DNA from: Gelidibacter sp038243395
Lineage (GTDB): Bacteria > Bacteroidota > Bacteroidia > Flavobacteriales > Flavobacteriaceae
Direction: 5' to 3'
DNA length: 64,000 nt
NCBI GenBank assembly: GCA_038243395.1
Contig: JBBSRC010000007.1
Span: 14,351 to 78,350 of the forward strand
Shown here: positions 8,989 through 17,663 of the stretch, in pieces
Position numbering within the stretch: position 1 is the stretch's first letter
Layout of the letters: every line of letters starts with the position of its first letter
Notes under the pieces: model-generated
The model's database searches: none
What the model saw: only the letters and a program-made list of their open reading frames with translations
What the model was told of the DNA's origin: nothing
Translations under genes and position numbers: made by a program

Positions 8989-9019
8989 AAAAAAAGGGCG
9001 AAACTTTCCAGTTTCGCCC
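8989..9019 (-). terminator. Terminator after the first M28 peptidase gene
   Basis: A perfect 9-bp stem (8996-9004 with 9011-9019) has a six-base loop and, on the minus strand, a following run of eight or more T residues. It lies 28 bases past the peptidase stop. Confidence 0.8.
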
Positions 9020-9046
9020 TTAACATTTCAGGTGTAATTTATCAGT

Positions 9047-10612
9047 TTATTCAGTTGGTTTGTCAACTATGATCCGATCAGCTCTATTGGCTAATTCCCA
9101 AGCGGTGTAGAACACCAACTTAGTTCTGTTTTCCAATAGATCATATTCAATTTTATCTGGTGTATCAGAAGGTCTGTGATAGTCATCATGCGTTCCGTTA
9201 AAGTAGAAAATAACCGGCACATTGTTTTTCGCAAAGTTATAGTGATCTGATCTATAGTAAAAACGGTTGGGATCATTTTCATCATTGAACGTGTAATCCA
9301 AAGTTACGTTTGCATATTTTTTATTCGCTTCCTCAGAAATAGTGTGCAAATCGCTACTTAACTTGTCGGAACCAATTAAATAAATATAATTTCTGTCGCC
9401 GATACGTTTGGGATCTATTCTTCCTATCATATCAATGTTCAGGTTTGCAACGGTGTTTTCTAAAGGAAAAATGGGTTCTACATCAGTATAATAACTTGAA
9501 CCTAATAATCCTTTTTCTTCACCTGTGACATGTAAAAATAAGATGGAACGCTTTGGTCCATGACCAGCATTTTGAGCAAGTTTGAAAGCTTCAGCAATTT
9601 CCAATAGCGCTACGGTTCCTGAACCATCATCATCTGCGCCATTATAGATTTCGCCATCTTTAATTCCTTCGTGGTCTAGATGTGCAGAAAGAACTATAAT
9701 TTCATCTGGTTTTTCAGAACCTTTAATGAATGCCAATACATTTTCGGAGGTCACATCTTCAGAATTGCTGGTCATTTTAATTTCCAAGTTCGTTTTAATG
9801 TTTTTTGAAGATTCATTTATTGCAATATCGGATAAAAGTGCTTTTCCTAACTTATCACTGATCAATATTTGAATCATGTTATCCTGCTGGCCTTGAAGTG
9901 AAAGACGCCCATTGCCAGATTTAGCTGAAGCTTGCATAAAGTTCGACATCATTTTCAAATAGCCTTCGTCCATATATAATACGGCTTTAGCACCTTTGTC
10001 TTTAGCTAATTCTCTTTTTGAAGAAAGTGCCTGTCTTCCAACCGACCATTTAGTATCTTCTTTCGTTCCAGAAGTAATATAAGTTCCATCTTCTTTTTTC
10101 GGTTCACCAGACTTAATTAAGACAACTTTACCCTTAACATCCAAGCCTGTATAGCTTGAATAATTGTCAGACTCTATCCCGTATCCTGCATATACGATAT
10201 CTGAAGCTGAAAGTGTTTGTGATGACCCACCGCCAAATGATACTAAATCCGTAAAATTTTCAAATTTCACGCCATTAACTGTGAGGTCAATTTCTGGAGA
10301 TTTTTGGTTCAGCAATGGCACATTCTGGAAATACTTGCCTCCCGAAAGTGGTGAAGGAATATCCAAAGCAATATATTTTTCTTTTAAGAATTCGACAGCC
10401 ATTTTTTGACCTTTTGAACCGGTATCACGACCTTCAAACTCATCGGACGCAAACGTATACAATAAATCTTTTAGCTCATTTGAAGTAATGGAGTTTCCAT
10501 ATACTGTAGGGTCAACTGAAACTGTTTTTTCCGTTGGTGTGACCTGTTGTTGGGTGGAGCTGCAACTGAAAAGGCTCAACGCAATGCATGCAATAAAAAG
10601 TGACTTTCTCAT
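9047..10612 (-). CDS. M28 family zinc peptidase lipoprotein with PA domain
   Basis: This 521-residue protein has a lipoprotein signal with the lipobox cysteine at residue 17 (LFSC). A protease-associated (PA) insert of beta/Gly-rich sequence spans about residues 120-270. The M28 catalytic domain shows the di-zinc ligands His311 (HLDHEG), Asp327 (GADDDGSG), Glu365/366 (TGEEKG), Asp394 (NIDMIG) and His457 (SDHYNF). It is probably a periplasmic or outer-membrane aminopeptidase that degrades peptides. A shorter paralogue lies 138 bases upstream on the same strand. All catalytic residues are present. Confidence 0.92.
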   Translation of the reverse strand: MRKSLFIACIALSLFSCSSTQQQVTPTEKTVSVDPTVYGNSITSNELKDLLYTFASDEFEGRDTGSKGQKMAVEFLKEKYIALDIPSPLSGGKYFQNVPLLNQKSPEIDLTVNGVKFENFTDLVSFGGGSSQTLSASDIVYAGYGIESDNYSSYTGLDVKGKVVLIKSGEPKKEDGTYITSGTKEDTKWSVGRQALSSKRELAKDKGAKAVLYMDEGYLKMMSNFMQASAKSGNGRLSLQGQQDNMIQILISDKLGKALLSDIAINESSKNIKTNLEIKMTSNSEDVTSENVLAFIKGSEKPDEIIVLSAHLDHEGIKDGEIYNGADDDGSGTVALLEIAEAFKLAQNAGHGPKRSILFLHVTGEEKGLLGSSYYTDVEPIFPLENTVANLNIDMIGRIDPKRIGDRNYIYLIGSDKLSSDLHTISEEANKKYANVTLDYTFNDENDPNRFYYRSDHYNFAKNNVPVIFYFNGTHDDYHRPSDTPDKIEYDLLENRTKLVFYTAWELANRADRIIVDKPTE

Positions 10613-10750
10613 TAAATGTTGAATTATTTTGTAAGTGAAGCGCTATAATACGAAAAACGCAAGAATTTAGGATTTAATCATCAGTTCATTTAACAAAGTT
10701 TAACAGATTGATTTATATATTGAGTGACATGAATTTATTTAAGCAGTAGT

Positions 10751-11791
10751 TCAAATCTTATCCGCTATAAGACGTTTTTCCGAATTTGCGAGATACCAAG
10801 CCGTTGCGAAAATTAGCTGGGTTCGCTTTCGTAATAAGGGATAATTGATTTTGTCAGGAGTGTCTGTAGGTTGATGATAATCTTCATGATCGCCATTAAA
10901 ATAAAAGATAACGGGGATGTTGTTATGCGCAAAATTATAATGATCAGAACGGTAATAATAGCGGTTATGATCTTTTTCATCATTATATTTATAATCGAGG
11001 ATTAGATTGGAAAACTTAGCATTTGCGGCTTCAGATATATAATGGAGCTTAGTGCTTAATCTATCAGCGCCAATAATGTAAATGTAATTGTCTTCTTTTT
11101 TTTGCTCATAGAATTTGTCCACGCGTCCTATCATGTCAATATTCAAATCCACAACCGTGTTTTTTAACGCGTAAATCGGATGTTTTACATAATAACTGGA
11201 CCCTAAAAGACCAATTTCTTCAGCGGTAAAATGTAAAAAGAGTAGACTTCTTTTTGGTCCTGACCCCTCTTTTTTAGCTAAGGCAAAGGCTTTGGCTATT
11301 TCCATGAGCGCAGCTGTTCCCGAAGCATTGTCATCAGCTCCAAAGTAGATCACGCCATTGTTAGTGCCTAAATGATCCAAGTGTGCGGAGATGATGACAA
11401 CTTCTTCAGGAAGCTCGGAGCCTTTGATATAGGCGACAACATTTTGTGAAGCGGGGCTGCTTTCTGAAAAATAGAATTTAGGGATTCGTTGATAGTAGTC
11501 ATCACTTCCCATTGGGGATAAAATATCATTGCTTACATAAAAATCTTTAAGAAATTTAGATGCTTTATTAAATCCCATCGCGCCGGTTTCACGTCCTTCG
11601 AAATCTGGCGATGACAAAGTATGAACGTGCTTACTTAGTTCTTCAGTGCTAATGGTATTACTATATTTTATTATAGATTCAATATCATCAAAAACAATGC
11701 TTTCTTTTAGGTTTTCAATTTTTTGAGAGTGTCTGAGATTAGCACAAGAACCAACTAGTGATAAAACAGAAGCAATGATGAATACTTTCAT
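10751..11791 (-). CDS. M28 family zinc peptidase lipoprotein lacking the PA domain
   Basis: This 346-residue paralogue of the neighbouring peptidase is closely similar in its last ~220 residues, including His137 (HLDHLG), Asp152 (GADDNASG), the TAEEIG glutamates, NIDMIG and SDHYNF. It has a lipoprotein signal with cysteine at about residue 16 (VGSC). After the N-terminal ~110 residues it joins straight to the catalytic domain, so about 175 residues that hold the PA insert in its neighbour are absent. The reading frame is clean, so this looks like a stable PA-less variant formed by tandem duplication, probably with a different substrate range. Confidence 0.9.
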   Translation of the reverse strand: MKVFIIASVLSLVGSCANLRHSQKIENLKESIVFDDIESIIKYSNTISTEELSKHVHTLSSPDFEGRETGAMGFNKASKFLKDFYVSNDILSPMGSDDYYQRIPKFYFSESSPASQNVVAYIKGSELPEEVVIISAHLDHLGTNNGVIYFGADDNASGTAALMEIAKAFALAKKEGSGPKRSLLFLHFTAEEIGLLGSSYYVKHPIYALKNTVVDLNIDMIGRVDKFYEQKKEDNYIYIIGADRLSTKLHYISEAANAKFSNLILDYKYNDEKDHNRYYYRSDHYNFAHNNIPVIFYFNGDHEDYHQPTDTPDKINYPLLRKRTQLIFATAWYLANSEKRLIADKI

Positions 11792-11884
11792 TTAAATAGA
11801 TAAATTATAACTTAGAATAGAAATTTGAATTAATGCTGCAATCTTTCTTTTTAGTAAATAATCAGATGATGCCGTAATAAGAAA

Positions 11885-12289
11885 CTACTGGTCTTGCAAT
11901 TCTTCTAAATTGTGGAGCACGTCAATTTCTAATGTATCAGATTCGGTGCTATCAATTTCATTTTCGTCAAGTTCCAGACCTTCTAATGTTTCTTTTGAAT
12001 CTTCCATTGATGCCTCTTCTTTCAATTCTAAATTTTCAAGGTTTCCAGCTTCACTCGTATTGAATACCGCTTTATACGTAGTTAAAACCAATGAGATGAA
12101 AGTTATTAAAAAGATTAAGTACACTGACTTTTTAGGGAATTGATTTTGTTTTGAGATATAAAACGCAATCAATCCAAAAAGTAATGCGACTATTGCAGGG
12201 ATATAGGCTATTTGTGATAAAGGTGTTACTGCTAACACCAAGCCTAATACTGCAGCAATAAATCCAAGGACAATGAAAATGCTTCTCAT
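11885..12289 (-). CDS. Small membrane protein with acidic C-terminal tail
   Basis: The 134-residue protein has three hydrophobic segments (about 1-20, 24-45 and 54-72) followed by a 60-residue strongly acidic tail rich in Glu, Asp, Ser and Thr. I do not recognise the family beyond similar flavobacterial hypothetical proteins. The tail should be on one face of the inner membrane and could bind cations or a basic partner; this is speculation. Immediately upstream lies a short decayed frame that may once have been in the same operon. Confidence 0.7.
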   Translation of the reverse strand: MRSIFIVLGFIAAVLGLVLAVTPLSQIAYIPAIVALLFGLIAFYISKQNQFPKKSVYLIFLITFISLVLTTYKAVFNTSEAGNLENLELKEEASMEDSKETLEGLELDENEIDSTESDTLEIDVLHNLEELQDQ

Positions 12290-12292
12290 ATC

Positions 12293-12496
12293 TTAATTTT
12301 TTAATCCGATTGTTGATTTAATTTTTTGATCTCCGTTGCCAATATGAATTTTAAACTTTGCGTAAACAGAAACTTTATTGCCGTCTGCCGTGAAGTATAG
12401 CGTGTTGTAATTATTGGCTCCTTTAATAACAATTTCATAGTTAAAATCAGGCGGCAAAGATATTTATATTAAGATCAATAAAGCGAAAAGGTTCAT
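12293..12496 (-). pseudogene. Short secreted-protein remnant with an in-frame stop
   Basis: A 68-codon frame on the minus strand runs from an ATG at 12496 to a stop 4 bases before the next gene, but codon 11 is TAA (12464-12466). The first ten codons (MNLFALLILI) look like the start of a signal peptide, and the part after the stop (FNYEIVIKGANNYNTLYF...) looks like a real small beta-rich domain. This fits a gene killed by one nonsense change and perhaps a deletion. Alternatively the downstream part starts at an internal TTG. The family is not recognised. Confidence 0.45.
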
Positions 12497-12660
12497 AAGG
12501 TTATGTTGATTTTTACATATTTGTTATCACAATGTTAAAAAGGTATAAAGAAAACATAAAACAGCATTTGGATCAAGTTTTTATGCAATACAGTTCTTCG
12601 CGATTGAGTAATGTCATTAGATTTACAAATAAGAATAATATTAATTAAAATATAAACATT

Positions 12661-12846
12661 ATGAATTCAGATCAATTTGAAGGTAAGTGGAAACAAATTA
12701 AAGGTGACTTTAAAAAGAAATATGGAAAAATCACTGATAATGAATATACCGAAGCAGAAGGTAACTTTGACAAGTTAGCTGGAAAAGTACAAGAGCGCTA
12801 CGGCAAGTCTAAAGAAGATTTAAAGGACGAAATCGATAAGTGGTAA
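12661..12846 (+). CDS. CsbD family stress protein
   Basis: This 61-residue hydrophilic, charged protein begins NSDQFEGKWKQIKGDFKKKYG and contains the repeat-like KLAGKVQERYGKSKEDL, both typical of CsbD/YjbJ proteins. Family members are induced by general stress, osmotic change or stationary phase; the molecular role is not known. It is monocistronic, with a strong terminator right after the stop and a 160-base upstream region that should hold its promoter. Confidence 0.9.
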   Translation: MNSDQFEGKWKQIKGDFKKKYGKITDNEYTEAEGNFDKLAGKVQERYGKSKEDLKDEIDKW

Positions 12847-12881
12847 AATACCATAATAATCAATTTTGATTATTAATTAAG

Positions 12882-12908
12882 CTCCCAAACAGTCGTTTGG
12901 GAGTTTTT
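12882..12908 (+). terminator. Terminator after csbD-like gene
   Basis: A perfect 9-bp stem (12882-12890 with 12895-12903), a four-base loop AGTC and a T5 run follow the CsbD-like gene. An AT-rich inverted repeat precedes it at about 12856-12873. Confidence 0.85.
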
Positions 12909-13015
12909 CTGTTTCATCTATTAAGTGTTTACTCCCTCACAATGAATGGAATGACATATATCATAGTTAATAAGTAGAAGATAATTGTATCTTAGAGGAA
13001 TAAAAAAGGACCATC

Positions 13016-13477
13016 ATGTATACCAATTTAGAAGAAAGAGACAGCCTATCCGTGCTCGCAAATGATTATTTAGGACATTTGTCCTATATCTACCAAAACA
13101 GGCCATTTGTGGTTCCCATCACTTATTTTTATGATGCCGAAAGAAAGGTCGTGATCTGTTATTCTGGTGAAGGACATAAAATGAATGCCATGCGCAAAAA
13201 CAATCAAGTTGCACTCAGTGTGGTGGATGTAGACGGTCTTACAAAATGGAAGTCCGTAATGGCACACGGCGAATTTGAGCAACTCTTTGGCAGTGATGCT
13301 AAATCGTATCTGCATAGTTTTTCTTTAGGTATTAAAGAGTTGATAGAAAGAAAGGAATTGAAGGAGTTAAGCTTTATTAGTGAGTTTTCGAGTAAAGCAG
13401 TTAATGAGAACATTCCTATGATCTTCATTATAAAAGTAGATGAAATTACAGGTAAGATGAGGAGAGATGAAAATTAG
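13016..13477 (+). CDS. Pyridoxamine 5'-phosphate oxidase family (flavin-binding) protein
   Basis: The 153-residue protein has a split-barrel FMN-binding fold. It starts with a short helix and the GHLSYIYQNRPFVVPITYFYD strand pair, then YSGEGHKMNAMRKNNQVALSVVD, the pattern of the pyridoxamine-oxidase-like/nitroimidazole-resistance group that binds FMN or heme. It is cytoplasmic and complete. The substrate is unknown; relatives are linked to redox or stress responses. It stands alone between the CsbD-like gene and a convergent glutamate-synthase-like gene. Confidence 0.82.
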   Translation: MYTNLEERDSLSVLANDYLGHLSYIYQNRPFVVPITYFYDAERKVVICYSGEGHKMNAMRKNNQVALSVVDVDGLTKWKSVMAHGEFEQLFGSDAKSYLHSFSLGIKELIERKELKELSFISEFSSKAVNENIPMIFIIKVDEITGKMRRDEN

Positions 13478-13649
13478 AGTTTCTACTTTTAGTTAATGCC
13501 TTTGAAATAAACGTTTTCAGAGAATCAACTGGATAACGATAATGTTAACCTTATAATGTAATGAAAAAGTTCGATTTGAGTTTTTTTTCATGACTTGTAT
13601 CAATTGATTATTTTAAATAAAAAGGCTCTTATTGGGTGTTTTTATTTCA

Positions 13650-13686
13650 TAAAAAAAGCTTATTGAAATTAAATTCAATAAGCTTT
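13650..13686 (-). terminator. Terminator after the glutamate-synthase-like gene
   Basis: A perfect 13-bp stem (13655-13667 with 13674-13686) is followed on the minus strand by a T run, 20 bases past the stop of the leftward gene. It may also work for the convergent flavin-binding gene. Confidence 0.8.
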
Positions 13687-13706
13687 GTCTGTATTTAAAA
13701 TTTAGA

Positions 13707-15296
13707 TTACTTCATAATTCGAGTCAGCTGGAAGAATTTCTTATAGCTATCCGGAATGGTGTTAATATCCAATAAGGAACCAGGCTCCATAGGTGGATAA
13801 ATCTCGTCAAAAGTTTTTACTTCTACGAGTCCCATTCTTTTACTGATATGGCCACGGGTCAATTCACTTGGGTCATTAAGGCCAGCTGCGGCAACAAGTT
13901 CTAAGAAACTATGTATGGTAGCTTCATGATATCTTTTTGCTCGCGGAGCTTTGTCTTCAACTACCAATCCTTTTACCAAGGAAGCGTTTTGTGTAGCAAC
14001 CCCAGTTGGGCAGGTGTTCAGATTACATTGTAAAGCTTGAATACAGCCTACCGCTAACATCATCGCACGAGCGGTGTTGCAACCATCGGCACCAAAAGCG
14101 AGTGCTCTGGCCATATGAAAACCAGTAATTATTTTCCCCGCTACAATAACTTTAATGTCCTCTCTCAAATTAAAACCAACTAAGGTGTCATGTACAAAAA
14201 TCAGACCTTCACGAAGTGGCATCCCCATAGAGTTGGAAAATTCGACAGGTGATGCACCTGTACCACCTTCACCACCGTCAACGGTAATAAAGTCTGGTCT
14301 TATCCCTGTGTACACCATCGCCTCACAAAAGTCCATAAACTCTTGTTTCCGTCCTAAACATAATTTGAATCCAATCGGCTTCCCGTCAGACAGGTCTCTA
14401 AGTCGTTTAATGTAATACATAAACTCGATTGGATCTGCAAATGCCGTATGAGAGGGTGGTGAATGAACCGCAATACCTGGTTGTACGTGTCTTATTCTCG
14501 CAATTTCTGGAGTGTTCTTGGCTGCTGGCAATATCCCTCCGTGGCCCGGTTTGGCACCTTGAGATAGTTTTATTTCGATCATTTTGACCTGTGGTCGGGT
14601 AGCATTTTCTCTGAACGTAACATCGTTAAACGTGCCATCATCGTTTCTACATCCAAAGTAGCCCGTACCGATCTGCCAAATAAGATCGCCACCATTTTCC
14701 AAGTGGTAATCACTAATTCCACCTTCGCCTGTATTATGCGCAAAATTCCCCATTTTGGCACCTTTATTCATTGCTAAAATGGCGTTTTTACTAAGCGATC
14801 CAAAACTCATGGCAGATATATTCAACAAACTTGATGAATAGGGTTGTTTACATTCTTTTCCACCAATCAATAGTCTCGGAAACTCTCCAATTTCCTTAGG
14901 ATTTGTTTTAGCATACATGGAGTGTTCGAGCCATTCGTAACCTGAATGATATATATCCATTTGTGTTCCAAAAGGTTCTGTATCAGTCTCACCTTTCGCT
15001 CTTCGATAAATTAAGGATCTTAGGATACGATTTAATGGTCTTCCTTCCGTATCAGTCTCTACAAAATATTGCATGATTTCTGGACGAATGGATTCTAAAA
15101 TATATCGGAAACGCCCTAAAAGAGGAAAGTTTCTTCGAATGGTATGTTTGGTTTGAAGGATATCAAACACACCTAACATTATTAAGGGCAAAACTATAAG
15201 GAAAAGCCATAAAATAGGGCTCCAAACAAAAGCAATTCCAACAATGGCTACCACTATAATAACCGAAATTAAAATAAATTTTTCGCGTACTTTCAT
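13707..15296 (-). CDS. FMN-binding glutamate synthase family protein, membrane anchored
   Basis: This 529-residue protein begins with two hydrophobic segments (about 8-45). Its catalytic domain matches the FMN/[3Fe-4S] synthase domain of glutamate synthase (GltB), with KPGHGGILPAAKNTPEIA, GGEGGTGASP and the cluster cysteines spaced C-x5-C-x4-C (418, 424, 429, in GCIQALQCNLNTCP). It lacks the N-terminal glutaminase domain and has no small-subunit gene nearby, so ammonia-dependent glutamate synthesis is not proven; stand-alone members of this family have no clear reaction. It is transcribed alone. Confidence 0.88.
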   Translation of the reverse strand: MKVREKFILISVIIVVAIVGIAFVWSPILWLFLIVLPLIMLGVFDILQTKHTIRRNFPLLGRFRYILESIRPEIMQYFVETDTEGRPLNRILRSLIYRRAKGETDTEPFGTQMDIYHSGYEWLEHSMYAKTNPKEIGEFPRLLIGGKECKQPYSSSLLNISAMSFGSLSKNAILAMNKGAKMGNFAHNTGEGGISDYHLENGGDLIWQIGTGYFGCRNDDGTFNDVTFRENATRPQVKMIEIKLSQGAKPGHGGILPAAKNTPEIARIRHVQPGIAVHSPPSHTAFADPIEFMYYIKRLRDLSDGKPIGFKLCLGRKQEFMDFCEAMVYTGIRPDFITVDGGEGGTGASPVEFSNSMGMPLREGLIFVHDTLVGFNLREDIKVIVAGKIITGFHMARALAFGADGCNTARAMMLAVGCIQALQCNLNTCPTGVATQNASLVKGLVVEDKAPRAKRYHEATIHSFLELVAAAGLNDPSELTRGHISKRMGLVEVKTFDEIYPPMEPGSLLDINTIPDSYKKFFQLTRIMK

Positions 15297-15538
15297 CTTT
15301 TTATTGATTTAAAATGCAAATATACTATTACATAACTGGATTGCATACTAAAACGAAATAGTTTAAATTAATTCATGTATTCTTTAATATTATTAACCAT
15401 TATTTTGGATGAAAAGGTGTCGGTAATTTATTTATTTTCAGTAAAAACTTATTTAGAAACAGTTTAGATTCCAATGGGATATTGTATATTTTTATAGGAT
15501 ATACTTTTTTGCACTAACATTTTCAAATATATTTCAGG

Positions 15539-16306
15539 ATGATAGCAGCCATTACGCTTTTTCTTGTTGTTTCGCTTTCGGCCCTGATTACCAAAATTGC
15601 TACCATTGCTTTGGTGCATACAGGATTATCCTCAGAGAGTGCCAAATTTCAGTCAAGGTCAGCATACACAGGTGTGGGATTCAGCACTTCTGAATCTGAA
15701 AAAATAATGAGCCATCCGGTACGAAGAAAAATAATTTTTAATCTGATGATCATTGGAAATGCAGGGATTGTAACTGTCATGTCATCTCTGATATTGACCT
15801 TTGTGCTTCCAGAAACTTTGGCTTCAAAACTGTACGGATTGATTATAGTTATTGTGGGAATGATTATTATCTGGTTCGCAATTAATAGCAAATGGGTTGA
15901 TAAAGGTTTGTCAAATTTGATCAATAAAATGCTGACGCGTTATACCGATATAGAAATACAAGATTATGCCGCAATCTTACATTTAAAGGATGATTTTAAA
16001 ATCAGTGAGAAACTAATTAGCGACGCCGATTGGATGGCAAACAAAACTCTTAAAGATCTCAATTTGAGGAGTGAAGGTCTCATCGTTTTGGGTATTGACC
16101 GACATGGTATTGATTATTTAGGATCGCCCAATGGCACTGCTTTGATTTTACCGAAGGATGTCATTACGGTTTATGGAAAATCAGAAGTGATAACAAGTAT
16201 ATTCAAAAGGAGGAAAAACTATAAAGCGGAACTTGAACATACCGCCTTTATAAAAAAAGAACATGACCGTCTTGAAGACCAAAGTCGAACCGTAGATGAG
16301 AATTAA
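15539..16306 (+). CDS. Membrane protein with TrkA-C (RCK_C) domain
   Basis: The 255-residue protein has an N-terminal helix (1-25), then a loop TGVGFSTSESE (44-54) that resembles a TrkH-type selectivity-filter turn, two further helices (about 67-92 and 98-120) and a C-terminal RCK_C/TrkA-C ligand-binding domain (about 145-228, ADWMANKTLKDLNLRSEGLIVLGI). It may be an ion-transport component gated by a nucleotide or ion, but it is too short for a whole TrkH channel. The start at 15539 gives a credible first membrane segment. There are no close operon partners. Confidence 0.75.
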   Translation: MIAAITLFLVVSLSALITKIATIALVHTGLSSESAKFQSRSAYTGVGFSTSESEKIMSHPVRRKIIFNLMIIGNAGIVTVMSSLILTFVLPETLASKLYGLIIVIVGMIIIWFAINSKWVDKGLSNLINKMLTRYTDIEIQDYAAILHLKDDFKISEKLISDADWMANKTLKDLNLRSEGLIVLGIDRHGIDYLGSPNGTALILPKDVITVYGKSEVITSIFKRRKNYKAELEHTAFIKKEHDRLEDQSRTVDEN

Positions 16307-16364
16307 ATAGTATTACTTTAATAAAATTTTGGCTTAAGTAAACATTTTTTTCCAATGTGACTTT

Positions 16365-16372
16365 TATCTTTG
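16365..16372 (+). promoter_or_regulatory. -7 promoter element for the MFS-DsrE operon
   Basis: TATCTTTG matches TAnnTTTG. The predicted transcript would start at about 16377, giving a leader of roughly 118 bases before the MFS gene. That leader is fully open as a 37-codon frame (see the next entry). Confidence 0.5.
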
Positions 16373-16376
16373 CAGA

Positions 16377-16490
16377 ATGCGAGCAGTTTATTCTTTTCAG
16401 TTCACTTTAGCAATTACTCCCAATTCAAATTCATTTTTTGAACGTATTGATTGGATTATAAAGATAGCTCCCGAAATTCTAGCACAATAG
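16377..16490 (+). CDS. Possible 37-residue leader peptide upstream of the MFS gene
   Basis: An ATG at 16377 opens a 37-codon frame (MRAVYSFQFTLAITPNSNSFFERIDW...) that stops 4 bases before the MFS start. The ATG coincides with the predicted transcription start, so it would be leaderless. The composition is protein-like, but no family is recognised. It could be a leader peptide, the remnant of a longer gene, or chance. Confidence 0.25.
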   Translation: MRAVYSFQFTLAITPNSNSFFERIDWIIKIAPEILAQ

Positions 16491-16494
16491 TTTA

Positions 16495-17658
16495 ATGACA
16501 TCAAAACTTTCAAATTCGGTCTTATACCTCATGAGTATTTCTGCGGGGCTTATTGTGGCTAATCTTTATTATAATCAACCGCTTTTAAACCTGATTGCTG
16601 ATACTTATGGCGTTACGGAATCCGCTGTGAGTAATGTAGCTTTGTCCACGCAGTTGGGTTACGCCTTTGGTTTGTTGTTTATAAATCCATTAGGAGATAA
16701 GCTTTCCAATCATAAAATTCTTCTTTTCGATTTTATGGTTATGATTGTGGCGCTTATTGCTGCGGCAATGTCTCCAACACTAATGGCGTTGATAATAAGT
16801 AGTTTTTTTATAGGATTTACCTCTTCAGTTCCGCAATTGTTCGTTCCAATGGCAGCACAAATGTCTGACGAAAAGGGTAGAGGCCGTGCCATTGGTATTG
16901 TAATGAGTGGTTTGTTAATAGGGATTTTGGGTAGTCGCATCATCAGCGGATTTATTGGAGAGGCATTTGGTTGGCGGGTTATGTATTATGGGGCTGCCAT
17001 TTTGATGATGGCACTATTTGTCATTTTAAAATCCAAGCTGCCAAAATTAGTTCCTAACTACAAAGGGACCTACGGTAAGTTAATGGCCTCGCTCTGGCAT
17101 TATTTTAAAACTGAACCAGCATTACGACTGGCTGCCCTAAGAGGCGCATTGGGTTTTGCGGGTTTAAGTGCATTTTGGACAACGTTGGTGTTCCTTATGG
17201 AAGATTCTTTTGGGTATGGAAGCACTATTACCGGAGCTTTTGGAGTTTTTGGAATCGTCGGAGCTTTGGGTGCAACGGTTGTCGGAAAAATGAGTGATAA
17301 AATCAGTAAAAATAAAATCATTCTTTATGCGTCGATTTTGCTCGTGCTGTCATGGCTGATATTTTTGGTGTCTGACAATTCTATAATAGGTTTGATTATA
17401 GGAATCGTTATCGTTGACTTGGGGTTGCAGGCATTGCATATCACCAATCAAAACATTATTTTTTCGAAGAATCCTGAAGCTCGAAATCGGGTCAATACAG
17501 TTTATATGGTAGGCTTTTTCATTGGCGGTGCGTTTGGTACTACATTAGGTGCTATTGCCTGGCAACATTATGGATGGATGGGTGTGAGTTACTTGGGGAC
17601 CGCTCTGTCATTAGCCATATTAATAGTACATCTTATCTTTAAAAACAAAACAATATAA
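16495..17658 (+). CDS. MFS transporter (drug/metabolite efflux type)
   Basis: This 387-residue protein has twelve predicted membrane helices. The first begins YLMSISAGLIVANLYYNQPLLNLIA and the loop 2-3 motif reads INPLGDKLSNHK, a variant of the MFS motif A. The YNQPLL segment is typical of the YgaY/AraJ-like aromatic or sugar efflux branch. It should export small molecules across the inner membrane; the substrate is unknown. It is followed after 5 bases by a secreted DsrE-like protein, so the two are co-transcribed. Confidence 0.88.
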   Translation: MTSKLSNSVLYLMSISAGLIVANLYYNQPLLNLIADTYGVTESAVSNVALSTQLGYAFGLLFINPLGDKLSNHKILLFDFMVMIVALIAAAMSPTLMALIISSFFIGFTSSVPQLFVPMAAQMSDEKGRGRAIGIVMSGLLIGILGSRIISGFIGEAFGWRVMYYGAAILMMALFVILKSKLPKLVPNYKGTYGKLMASLWHYFKTEPALRLAALRGALGFAGLSAFWTTLVFLMEDSFGYGSTITGAFGVFGIVGALGATVVGKMSDKISKNKIILYASILLVLSWLIFLVSDNSIIGLIIGIVIVDLGLQALHITNQNIIFSKNPEARNRVNTVYMVGFFIGGAFGTTLGAIAWQHYGWMGVSYLGTALSLAILIVHLIFKNKTI

Positions 17659-17663
17659 TAGCT

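Noticed and set aside
12532..12648. 38-codon plus-strand frame (MLKRYKENIKQHLDQVF...)
   Set aside because: It lies in the promoter region of the CsbD-like gene, AT-rich, with no family; probably chance.
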